Positions 15,248 to 22,991 of a stretch of 25,160 nucleotides of DNA are shown here, piece by piece. Origin of the DNA: Bacteroidales bacterium UBA2030 (GTDB lineage Bacteria > Bacteroidota > Bacteroidia > Bacteroidales > TTA-H9); the NCBI GenBank assembly GCA_002332755.1, contig DDBO01000046.1:1-25160 (forward strand). Reading direction: 5' to 3'. Each line of letters begins with the position of its first letter. Positions within the stretch are counted from its first letter, which is position 1. The position numbers were made by a program, and so were the translations under genes. Below the pieces are notes generated by a model that did not search any database, was not told the origin of the DNA, and was given only the letters and a program-made list of their open reading frames with translations.

Positions 15248-15916
15248 TCAGACTTCCTGCTGACGCAAGGTTAAAGAAACAAAAAAGGTAACGATACCCA
15301 GGGTAACAATGCCTGCCAATACTGCCAGGAAATATTCATGGGTGAAAAAGCAGAACTTGTATAACCCATGTAAGAAGGCAGCTGCAGCCAAACCCGTCAG
15401 GCTATCGATGATACGGTTATTTCGTGCTTTGCCCATTCCAACAAAAAAACCCATAATTATGGCTGTAAAAGTATTCGCAATAGCTAATGTGGCAAGCATA
15501 GGGTGATAAAACTCATAACCCCGGAAAAGAGGATTAAGGATATAAGCAATCATCATTATCAAAGTCATGCCCATTGAGATGGATATACCGTAAACCATCC
15601 CATCGGCAGTACCGCGGAATATTTTAAGCGGCAAGGCATAGAAGCGTAAGACAAGAAATTTAAAAAATTCCTGAGAACCGCCCAACACCACGAACGAGAG
15701 GAAAGTAATACGCTTCAGGCTTTTGGGTTGATCAAGCCCGAGGAGCCCGGCAAGATAAAGGACAAACAAAGCTCCAAAGGCAGAAATTACACCAAGTATA
15801 AATGAATAACCCAGGGGTTTGAGTGTCCCGTTTGGATATTTGTATCTAAGAAATGAGAACAATGCTGTTGCAATTGCTATAGGGATTAATAAAAAACCCA
15901 AATCTAAAGTATTCAT
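15248..15916 (-). CDS. PrsW-like intramembrane metalloprotease family protein
   Basis: 222 residues, with seven or so hydrophobic segments (about 5-22, 36-60, 70-90, 105-128, 140-162, 170-190, 195-215). It shows the PrsW/CPBP-type motifs in order: QEFFK at 82-86 (PrsW normally EExxK), DGMVYG at 105-110 and LHGLYKF with His183. PrsW proteases cleave membrane anti-sigma factors in Bacillus. The first glutamate of the EE pair is Gln82 here, so activity may be altered. It is transcribed from a promoter back to back with that of the cupin operon and converges on the gamma-CA gene with 42 bases between stop codons. No anti-sigma factor neighbour is present. Confidence 0.7.
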   Translation of the reverse strand: MNTLDLGFLLIPIAIATALFSFLRYKYPNGTLKPLGYSFILGVISAFGALFVLYLAGLLGLDQPKSLKRITFLSFVVLGGSQEFFKFLVLRFYALPLKIFRGTADGMVYGISISMGMTLIMMIAYILNPLFRGYEFYHPMLATLAIANTFTAIIMGFFVGMGKARNNRIIDSLTGLAAAAFLHGLYKFCFFTHEYFLAVLAGIVTLGIVTFFVSLTLRQQEV

Positions 15917-15935
15917 GAGTTGAGAAATTGCTGTT

Positions 15936-15943
15936 CAAAAGTA
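15936..15943 (-). promoter_or_regulatory. Bacteroidota -7 element for the PrsW-like gene
   Basis: Minus strand TACTTTTG. A minus-strand TTTG (plus CAAA at 15964-15967) lies about 24 bases upstream and may be the -33 element. Start codon at 15916. Confidence 0.55.
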
Positions 15944-15945
15944 AG

Positions 15946-15953
15946 TAAATTTG
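15946..15953 (+). promoter_or_regulatory. Bacteroidota -7 element for the cupin-rsgA operon
   Basis: TAAATTTG, with TTG at 15928-15930 18 bases upstream as a possible -33 element. Only 2 bases separate it from the opposing -7 element at 15936-15943. Start codon at 15985. Confidence 0.55.
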
Positions 15954-15984
15954 TAGCGGATTGCAAATTTTAAAATTATTTAAT

Positions 15985-16254
15985 ATGGGACTTTTTGAAA
16001 AAAGAAGACTCAGCGAAGAAGAAATTAAAGCAAAAGGAATTCGGAACTGGCCTACCTGGGAAAAAGAAGTTTCGCGCTTTCCATGGACGTATGACGAGAC
16101 CGAGGAATGTTACTTTATTGATGGAGAAGTAATCATTGAAACCAAGGAAGGCAACTATACCATTGAACCAGGCGATTTCGTAATTTTTCATGAGGGTTTG
16201 AAATGTGTTTGGGATATTCGCCGGCCAGTAAAAAAACATTACAATTTTTCCTAA
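15985..16254 (+). CDS. Small cupin-domain protein
   Basis: 89 residues with a single cupin barrel of the DUF861/EutQ type: W(E)KEVSRFPWTYDETEECYFIDGEV, then TIEPGDFVIFHEGLKCVWDI, the two conserved cupin segments. The acidic pattern ETEECY takes the place of the histidine-rich motif of metal-binding cupins, so metal binding is doubtful; such proteins often bind small carboxylates or have unknown ligands. The ATG at 15985 is preferred over an in-frame TTG at 15961, which lies immediately after the -7 element. Its stop codon touches the rsgA ATG, so the two are translationally linked. Confidence 0.8.
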   Translation: MGLFEKRRLSEEEIKAKGIRNWPTWEKEVSRFPWTYDETEECYFIDGEVIIETKEGNYTIEPGDFVIFHEGLKCVWDIRRPVKKHYNFS

Positions 16255-17199
16255 ATGTCAAAAACACTGGAAGGTCGTGTTATACGCAGTACGGGAAGTT
16301 TCTATACGGTACAGTTGACCGATGGTCAAATCATGGAGTGCCGTCTGAAAGGAAAATTTCGTCTACGCGACTTAAAGAACACCAATCCTGTTGTAGTGGG
16401 TGACAGAGTTAGTATAATTACTGACCCTGTACATGAAACAGGTGTCATAGAAGAGATATACCCACGCACCAATTACATCATCCGTAAGTCTACCCGTGCC
16501 TCGCGTGGAGTACACATTCTGGCTGCAAACCTCGACCAGGCTTTGCTGGTGGCCACATTACATCATCCTCGCACATCACCCGGCTTCATCGACCGATTTT
16601 TAGTAACGGCAGAAGCCTACCACATTCCAACCTTGCTCGTATTTAACAAAACCGATCTTTACGACCGGGATGATATAAATTTACTCCAGCGGTTGACCAA
16701 TTACTACCAAAAAGTGGGCTATGGGGTTATTGAAACCTCTGTAATTACTGGTCAGGGGTTAGAAGCATTGAAGACAAAATTGCACAAGAGAACTACACTT
16801 ATTGCGGGCCACTCCGGTGTTGGTAAATCGGCACTGATTAAAGCCATAGAGCCGGGCCTCGACATTCGCATCGGGGATATTTCCGATTACAATCTCAAGG
16901 GTAGGCATACCACTACTTTTGCCCAAATGCATTATCTCAGCCTGGAAGGATATATTGTTGATACTCCAGGGATTAAGGAATTTGGACTTATTGATTTTAA
17001 AAAAGAAGAGGTTGGGCTATACTTCCCCGAAATCCACGCCTTGCTTAGCCAATGCCAGTACTACAATTGTACGCACGATCACGAGCCCGGATGTGCCGTC
17101 AAGAAAGCTGTTGCCGAAGGCCAGATTGCTGATTGGCGCTACCGCAATTACCTCCACATCATACATGACGAGGAATTAGAAACCCCCGAATGGGAATAA
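16255..17199 (+). CDS. rsgA: Small-subunit ribosome biogenesis GTPase RsgA
   Basis: GTPase that checks the decoding centre of the maturing 30S subunit and releases assembly factors. 314 residues: OB-fold about 1-75; circularly permuted GTPase domain with G4 NKTD (131-134), G1 GHSGVGKS (185-192), G2 KGRHTT (215-220) and G3 DTPG (236-239); C-terminal zinc domain with Cys267, Cys272, His274 and Cys280. The permuted order G4-G1-G3 is diagnostic. The start immediately follows the cupin stop, and the CBS-ACT gene follows after 13 bases, so all are likely in one operon. Confidence 0.96.
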   Translation: MSKTLEGRVIRSTGSFYTVQLTDGQIMECRLKGKFRLRDLKNTNPVVVGDRVSIITDPVHETGVIEEIYPRTNYIIRKSTRASRGVHILAANLDQALLVATLHHPRTSPGFIDRFLVTAEAYHIPTLLVFNKTDLYDRDDINLLQRLTNYYQKVGYGVIETSVITGQGLEALKTKLHKRTTLIAGHSGVGKSALIKAIEPGLDIRIGDISDYNLKGRHTTTFAQMHYLSLEGYIVDTPGIKEFGLIDFKKEEVGLYFPEIHALLSQCQYYNCTHDHEPGCAVKKAVAEGQIADWRYRNYLHIIHDEELETPEWE

Positions 17200-17212
17200 A
17201 AAATCCTTAGCA

Positions 17213-17875
17213 ATGATCGCAAAAGAAATTCTGAATACTACCATCATGCCTCTTACCCTCTCCGATACAGGGCTCACTGCATTGAACCGCATGGATGAAT
17301 TTAAGCTTGATACCCTGCCGGTGGTCAATAATTCTGAATACCTGACTTTATTAAAGGAAGAAGAAATTTTAGAATTCAACTTACCTGACATTTCTTTAAG
17401 TGAATTTCATTTTCCCTCTCGCATACCTGCGGTTAATCAAAACCAGCATCTCCTGGAATTATTAAAAATATTAACAGGCTACAATTGTGGTCTTGTAGCC
17501 GTAGTTGACGAAAGAAACCGATACCTTGGGTGTATCACCCAAAATGAGATATTCAAAGCACTAGCCTCCCTTGATATCGTACAGAACCCGGGAGGTATTA
17601 TCGTTCTGGAGGTTAATGTCAGAGATTATAGCTTGTCGGAAATTGCTCAAATAGTGGAAGCCAATGATGCCAAGGTAATGGGGCTTTTTACATCCACTCC
17701 ACCCGATAGTACACGCATGAGCATTACCCTCAAAACAAATATCATCGACATTAGCCCGATTCTTGCTACACTGAGCAGATATGATTATTCTGTAACAGCC
17801 TCGTTTGGCCAAAGCGATCTCGACGATCTGCTGCGCGATCGCTACGATTCACTGATGAATTTCCTGAACATCTAA
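17213..17875 (+). CDS. CBS-pair protein with C-terminal ACT-like domain
   Basis: 220-residue soluble protein. A CBS pair occupies about 1-57 and 70-122 (second unit with LVAVVDERNRYLGCITQNEIF), followed by an ACT-like domain about 128-200 (IIVLEVNVRDYSLSEIAQIVEAND). This AcuB-like layout suggests an adenine-nucleotide or amino-acid sensor; the target is unknown. In Bacteroidota, genes of this type are often found before nadK, uppS and bamA; here the outer-membrane barrel gene follows directly, 3 bases after the stop. No DNA-binding or catalytic domain is present. Confidence 0.82.
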   Translation: MIAKEILNTTIMPLTLSDTGLTALNRMDEFKLDTLPVVNNSEYLTLLKEEEILEFNLPDISLSEFHFPSRIPAVNQNQHLLELLKILTGYNCGLVAVVDERNRYLGCITQNEIFKALASLDIVQNPGGIIVLEVNVRDYSLSEIAQIVEANDAKVMGLFTSTPPDSTRMSITLKTNIIDISPILATLSRYDYSVTASFGQSDLDDLLRDRYDSLMNFLNI

Positions 17876-17878
17876 CCC

Positions 17879-19282
17879 ATGCGGTTGCTTTCCCGCTTAA
17901 TCTTATGCTGCCTGTTGCTGTCTGTGTTTTATGATGCAGAGGCACAACAAGTTACCGATTCCACCCGCTGGATTTTAAAACAAATTTCGATTGATGGAAT
18001 AAATATTACCCGTGAGCATATCGTAAGGAGAGAGATTCCATTGCTCGAAGGCGATACACTCACCGCAGACAAGATTCCCGCTCTCGAGCGTGCCATTAGA
18101 AGCAATTTATTAAATGCTTCCATCTTCAATTTTGTGAATGTTAAATTTGATACCCTTTATCCAGGTAATCTCGTTCTAAAAGTATCAGTGGTAGAACGAT
18201 GGTACATCTGGCCCTACCCTATTTTCGAAATTGCCGACCGTAATTTTAATGCCTGGTGGAGAGCCAAAAACCTTTCAAGGGTGAATTATGGCATAAATCT
18301 CATCTGGTTCAACTTCAGGGGGCGACGCGAAACACTTTCCCTTTTCACACGATTGGGTTACGATCACAAAATTGCCCTATCTTGGCAAATACCCTATCTT
18401 ACCAGGCAACGAAAAACCGGTATTGGATTAGGGATTTCTACTGGTGGAACCCACGAGGTGGCAATCAGAACAGACTCACTTAATACGGTTCATTTTACCA
18501 AAAATGAGAAACACTACCTGAAAACCGAAAAGGAAGCCTGGATTACCTTCAGTTACCGGCCTGCCATACACACAACCCATACTTTCGGCTTTTCCTGGAA
18601 TTCATATCACGCACAGGACACTTTATTGCTTCAAAACCCTTCTTATGGACCTTTAAGAGTAAATTATCCTGCCCTATTTTATCAAATCAAAACAGATTAT
18701 CGCGATTACAAGCATTATCCCCTTGAGGGCTGGTATGGAGATTTTATGGTTGAGAAATGGGGAATAAATGACTGGGGTGAGAATGCTCCTTCAAATGTTA
18801 AAGCTGAAGCCAATTTCCGCTTTTACCAGAGATTAGGTAAGCGATGGTTTGGTGCTGCAGGTTGGTATGGAAGCCTGCAAAGCGGCAACCGGCCACCCTA
18901 TCCCTTACTGTCAGGCTTAGGATATGGACGATATTTCGTCAGAGGATACGAATACTACGTAATTGAAGGCAATCGCCTTTCCACACTAAAGGTGAACCTA
19001 AAGTATGCCCTTATACCCCAAAAGGTAACTCGTTTGCCTTACATTAAAACAGAAAAATTCTCAAAAGTGTATTATGCATTTTACCTGAATGCATTCACGG
19101 ATTTTGGCTATGCGGGAGCATGGAAAGAGTCAGTGCCGGCCCGTCTTAACAATCGATTACTGTATAGCGTTGGTGTTGGCCTCGATTTTATTACCTATTA
19201 CGACAAAGTATTAAGGATAGAATATACCACAAATCACCTCGGCGAGAGTGGTATATATTTACATTTTATTGCCAGCATTTAA
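17879..19282 (+). CDS. POTRA-containing BamA/TamA-superfamily outer-membrane protein
   Basis: 467 residues: signal peptide 1-22 (cleavage after EAQ), one POTRA domain about 32-108 (WILKQISIDGINITREHIVRRE, then LVLKVSVVER), and a beta-barrel with alternating strands to the end. Its overall size fits a single POTRA plus a 16-strand barrel, much shorter than BamA (five POTRA), so it is a superfamily member of unknown client, not BamA itself. The last residue is Ile, not the usual aromatic barrel terminus. It is the fourth gene of the cupin-rsgA-CBS operon. One base separates its stop from that of the convergent CotH gene, so no intrinsic terminator lies between them. Confidence 0.8.
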   Translation: MRLLSRLILCCLLLSVFYDAEAQQVTDSTRWILKQISIDGINITREHIVRREIPLLEGDTLTADKIPALERAIRSNLLNASIFNFVNVKFDTLYPGNLVLKVSVVERWYIWPYPIFEIADRNFNAWWRAKNLSRVNYGINLIWFNFRGRRETLSLFTRLGYDHKIALSWQIPYLTRQRKTGIGLGISTGGTHEVAIRTDSLNTVHFTKNEKHYLKTEKEAWITFSYRPAIHTTHTFGFSWNSYHAQDTLLLQNPSYGPLRVNYPALFYQIKTDYRDYKHYPLEGWYGDFMVEKWGINDWGENAPSNVKAEANFRFYQRLGKRWFGAAGWYGSLQSGNRPPYPLLSGLGYGRYFVRGYEYYVIEGNRLSTLKVNLKYALIPQKVTRLPYIKTEKFSKVYYAFYLNAFTDFGYAGAWKESVPARLNNRLLYSVGVGLDFITYYDKVLRIEYTTNHLGESGIYLHFIASI

Positions 19283-19283
19283 T

Positions 19284-21353
19284 TTAGTGGACTAACACCT
19301 TTGCCACAGCTGTATTCTTTTCACCTGTCAGTCGCACGATATACAGTCCTGATTTTAATTGCTCTGCAGGCAAAGTCAAATCTAAGGCTCCTTTGGGGAT
19401 TTCACTGACCAACATTCTGCTTCCGGAAGTCGTAAATAACTCAACCTGGCTGAATTGTCTGTTTTTCCAGTTGATATTTAGCATTCCATTTGAAAATACA
19501 CAAACCACAGGGTCGTAATTGCTTTGCGGATCAATGCCTGTATTCCAGCAATCGCCAGGCATGTTATAATCGAGCCAGGTGAGCCGCATATCGATGAAAT
19601 TCTTCAAATTAAGAATTTCTCCTTGGTAAGTTGTGGGAATGGGCCAGGGATTGGGCCATACATAATGTCCTAATATTGGCCAGGCCTGGAAATTGCGCTG
19701 CTGCGGGCCATCGAGTAAAAATGCAATAGAGTCTATGTAAGCATACAAATGATCTTTATGTAAAACACTCTGCCGCAATTCATTCCAGCGACAGCGGAGA
19801 TTACGGGTATATATACTGTCTTCGAGCAGCCTGCTCCACCAGAAAGGTACTTGCCACCAGTCGTCGGGACAAGGGAATTGGTATGCCCAACCAATATAGC
19901 TATTACCTCCACAATAATCGGCATTTTTCCAGGCCAGATCATAATCCCAGACAGGTCCCATACGTAGTTTACCCCCTCGGCTGTCGCGCTCTTTGTGTAA
20001 GAATGTACTCAGGCGATATCCATCAACATTTTTACTAAATTCATTTTCAATAAAATAATCAATAAACGTATTTTCAACAGCATATTTTCGCCAGCCTGCT
20101 TCAGGGTTTTGGAAATTTGAACCATCCAAAACCATTTCAAATGCATCCACATAATTCTGAATGTATGCTTTCTGAACCGGTGTAATATCCTCTGCTTTTG
20201 GATATTCGTATTGAAAATAAATATATTGGCCATTAGGATGAGCAGGTGGAGGGAAATTAGATGTCCATCCGTCGCCACCCGACCCGGTCATTTTATCAAT
20301 TTTAACAATATACCCCCCTGTAAGGTTATCCCCGCTATTATAGGAGGTACTCATTTTGGCGATATTTACCCTGTTTTTGTCGCGTTTAATTTTCTCAGAC
20401 AAGATATACACCCCTTTATATCTATTGTTAAGCAAGAGTTCGACAAAGCGATACCTTGTGGCATAATGTCCCATTTCTTGCCAAATCTGATAAGACAAAG
20501 CATTGCGCATCAGGGTTTTATCACTATAATTAGCATTGAGTATCCAATCTGATTCTGCAGGCATTCCAAGTAAAGTGGTGTCGATCTCATTACCCAATTC
20601 ATCCCAGATTTCAAAACCATAGCTCTTTTTTGGAAAAGTCTGGGAGCTACTTCCCCGAAGTTCAATACCAATATAGCCGATATATGCAGGTGTGTCGCCA
20701 GGGTGATTCACCCCCCCCGGACCATTGTCTATAATTTCGAAGTTGGCCATGATCTTAGGGTCATCCATAATTTCCTGGCCATTGGTGTTAATCTTGACTA
20801 TAGGCAAATTTGAGCTGCTAAAAGGGAAAGGAGCTCCAGCCTGATTTCCAAAGGTAATACTCCAGTTGAGGACTGTGCCCTGTATCCAGTTGGGATCTTT
20901 ATCGAGTACCCAAAGTTTCCATACCCCGTTGGCATTCTGACCATTATTGTGGTATCCTATATTTTCGAAAGGTTTCCAGGTTCCCGTAAAAGGGGCACCG
21001 GCAAATAGGATAGATTCTGAAGCATCGTCGCGAAAACAGCAGTTTGTAAAATTATGACCCTCTCCACCCAGACAGTCTGTCAATAGAACATTTTCTCCGT
21101 TGGGGGCAATTAGTCTGATGCGAAGAGAACCCGTGTAATTATGTGAAATATTGATACAAACAGATTCCAGCCCCCATGGGGTACCTAAAATACCAGGATT
21201 AAGCCCACTGACTTCGAGTGAATAAATTCCCGGGTTACCGTTATCAGGAATGGCACCACCCGCTCCATTAAAAGTTTGGGCAGATAATGAATTCACCCAT
21301 ACGAAAACAAAGAATGTGAGTATGCCCAATACCTTGTTACAAATTCGCAACAT
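19284..21353 (-). CDS. Secreted CotH-kinase protein with P-domain and T9SS sorting tail
   Basis: 689 residues: signal peptide 1-25 (cleavage after LSAQ); proprotein-convertase P-like domain about 40-170 (ESVCINISHNYTGSLRIRL, GVWKLWVLDKDP); CotH kinase-like domain about 185-595 with NVDGY (442-446, the HRD-like position) and GPVWDYDLAW (466-475, DFG-like metal site); C-terminal T9SS type A sorting domain about 613-689 (VELFTTSGSRMLV, LKSGLYIVRL, then a basic end). CotH proteins of Bacillus phosphorylate secreted proteins; here the substrate is unknown and the tail directs export across the outer membrane. Residues around 211-215 are encoded by an eight-G run. The start ATG at 21353 lies 19 bases after a -7 element. 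Confidence 0.88.
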   Translation of the reverse strand: MLRICNKVLGILTFFVFVWVNSLSAQTFNGAGGAIPDNGNPGIYSLEVSGLNPGILGTPWGLESVCINISHNYTGSLRIRLIAPNGENVLLTDCLGGEGHNFTNCCFRDDASESILFAGAPFTGTWKPFENIGYHNNGQNANGVWKLWVLDKDPNWIQGTVLNWSITFGNQAGAPFPFSSSNLPIVKINTNGQEIMDDPKIMANFEIIDNGPGGVNHPGDTPAYIGYIGIELRGSSSQTFPKKSYGFEIWDELGNEIDTTLLGMPAESDWILNANYSDKTLMRNALSYQIWQEMGHYATRYRFVELLLNNRYKGVYILSEKIKRDKNRVNIAKMSTSYNSGDNLTGGYIVKIDKMTGSGGDGWTSNFPPPAHPNGQYIYFQYEYPKAEDITPVQKAYIQNYVDAFEMVLDGSNFQNPEAGWRKYAVENTFIDYFIENEFSKNVDGYRLSTFLHKERDSRGGKLRMGPVWDYDLAWKNADYCGGNSYIGWAYQFPCPDDWWQVPFWWSRLLEDSIYTRNLRCRWNELRQSVLHKDHLYAYIDSIAFLLDGPQQRNFQAWPILGHYVWPNPWPIPTTYQGEILNLKNFIDMRLTWLDYNMPGDCWNTGIDPQSNYDPVVCVFSNGMLNINWKNRQFSQVELFTTSGSRMLVSEIPKGALDLTLPAEQLKSGLYIVRLTGEKNTAVAKVLVH

Positions 21354-21371
21354 AACTTCTCAGATTTCCAG

Positions 21372-21379
21372 CAAAAGTA
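21372..21379 (-). promoter_or_regulatory. Bacteroidota -7 element for the CotH gene
   Basis: Minus strand TACTTTTG, same as those of nadB, the PrsW-like gene and the GH46 cassette. The leader before the ATG at 21353 is about 12 bases. Confidence 0.5.
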
Positions 21380-21480
21380 AATATTAATAAATTATTAAAT
21401 CAGAATTACATAAAATTGAATAATGACAAAATGCTTTAAATTGAGAAACAGCAGAATAAATATCTAAAAAAGAAAAATAT

Positions 21481-21488
21481 TACTTTTA
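21481..21488 (+). promoter_or_regulatory. Probable -7 element for the Gfo/Idh gene
   Basis: TACTTTTA, one mismatch from TAnnTTTG. It lies 21 bases before the ATG at 21510, the same spacing as the better matches in this window. Confidence 0.35.
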
Positions 21489-21509
21489 CACCACCAACTA
21501 ACCAAAGCT

Positions 21510-22904
21510 ATGTCAGGAAAATATTCTCGCAGAGAAATCTTGAAACTGATGGGACTCACAATGGGCGGAGCCCTTATCCCCCATCAAGCATGGACGGCAC
21601 AGGAACCCGTCTATCCGCTAATCATACCCGAAAACGGTTTTTCACCAACCTCCAGGGTTATTACAGCCATTACGCTTGGAGCCGGCTCTCGAGGCAATGT
21701 TTATGGAGATTATGCCCTCAACTTCCCGGAGCAGCTCAAAATTGTGGGAGTGGCAGAACCTATTCCCATCCGCAATGAGCGTTATTCCCGAAAGCATAAT
21801 ATAGCGAAAGAAAACCGCTTTGTTACTTGGGAGCATGTCTTTGAAAGGCCCAAATTTGCCGATGCAGTAATTATTTCCACACCCGACAATTTGCATTACG
21901 GCCCTGCCATGGCTGCCCTTGAGAAAGGATATGACGTATTGCTCGAAAAACCCATTTCACCAAGCGAAAAAGAATGCCGGGATATTTTAACGCTTGCCGA
22001 AAAAACCGGACGTATTGTTGCCGTTTGCCATGTATTGCGTTATGCCCCTTATTTTGAAAGGCTTCGCAAGCTTATTCAAGAAGGAGCCGTGGGCGAACTG
22101 GTGAGCATCCAACATATGGAGCCGATTGAACACATACACATGAGTCACTCGTATGTACGTGGCAATTGGCACAACAGCAAAGAAACTACTCCTATTATTC
22201 TGGCCAAGTCGTGCCACGACCTCGACATCATGCGGTGGATGGTAAATAAACCCTCCCGACGTATCCAGGCATTCGGCAACCTTAAGTGGTTTAGAAAAGA
22301 AAACAAGCCGGCGGGTGCGCCTCCACGTTGCACGGATGGATGCCCGGTGGAGAGCTCCTGTCCTTATTCTGCCTTAAAAATCTATTATCGCCAAAGAGGA
22401 TGGTTATATGTTTTTGACCTACCGGATGAAAAAGAAAAACAGGGCGAGGCTATACTTAATTATTTAAAAACTACCAACTACGGCAGATGTGTTTATCAAA
22501 TGGAAAACGACCAGGCCGATCACTACACGGCCAATATCGAATTTGAGGAGGGAATAACTGCAGCCTTCAGCATGGAAGCCTTTACCCCCTGGGGAGGTCG
22601 ACGTACGCGCATCATGGGTAGCATGGGATTTATCGAAGGAGATATGGAAAAATACACGTATTACGATTTCAAAACAGACAAATCGGAGACAGTGTATAGC
22701 AATGCTATTGAAATAGAAACCTATAAACATGCTGGCCATGGAGGGGGCGACTGGCGTCTGGTTGCTAACTGGGTACAAGCTGTCGACAAACAGGATCCTT
22801 CGCTACTTACATCTACGATTGCACAGAGCATCGAGAGCCATGTAATGGGATTTGCAGCCGAAAAAAGCCGGTTTAACGGCACGGTGGAAAACATTATTAT
22901 GTAA
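21510..22904 (+). CDS. Tat-exported Gfo/Idh/MocA-family oxidoreductase
   Basis: 464 residues with a twin-arginine signal (SRREILKLMG at 6-15, hydrophobic stretch to about 28). NAD(P)-binding Rossmann domain about 50-170 with GAGSRGNVYG (57-66) and the family motif EKP (146-148), then the alpha/beta C-terminal domain with SCHDLDIMRW (234-243). A short cysteine cluster C-x3-C-x5-C (274, 278, 284) lies in the segment RCTDGCPVESSCPYSA, seen in a subset of the family. Such enzymes oxidise or epimerise sugars and inositols; substrate cannot be read. A GH109-type glycosidase mechanism, which uses the same fold and NAD, is not excluded. Tat export with a bound cofactor fits a periplasmic enzyme. Confidence 0.88.
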   Translation: MSGKYSRREILKLMGLTMGGALIPHQAWTAQEPVYPLIIPENGFSPTSRVITAITLGAGSRGNVYGDYALNFPEQLKIVGVAEPIPIRNERYSRKHNIAKENRFVTWEHVFERPKFADAVIISTPDNLHYGPAMAALEKGYDVLLEKPISPSEKECRDILTLAEKTGRIVAVCHVLRYAPYFERLRKLIQEGAVGELVSIQHMEPIEHIHMSHSYVRGNWHNSKETTPIILAKSCHDLDIMRWMVNKPSRRIQAFGNLKWFRKENKPAGAPPRCTDGCPVESSCPYSALKIYYRQRGWLYVFDLPDEKEKQGEAILNYLKTTNYGRCVYQMENDQADHYTANIEFEEGITAAFSMEAFTPWGGRRTRIMGSMGFIEGDMEKYTYYDFKTDKSETVYSNAIEIETYKHAGHGGGDWRLVANWVQAVDKQDPSLLTSTIAQSIESHVMGFAAEKSRFNGTVENIIM

Positions 22905-22936
22905 TTATCAGATAAGTCTTTCCTTATGAATTAAAT

Positions 22937-22973
22937 AAAAATCCCCGCCGGATGTTGGTCGGCGGGGATTTTT
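22937..22973. terminator. Bidirectional terminator between Gfo/Idh and lpd genes
   Basis: Perfect inverted repeat 22937-22950 / 22960-22973 (14 bp, 9-base loop), with a GC core flanked by A-runs and T-runs, so it can end transcription in both directions. It lies between the Gfo/Idh stop (22904) and the convergent lpd stop (22992). Confidence 0.9.
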
Positions 22974-22991
22974 GGGTTTATTCTTCAGCAT

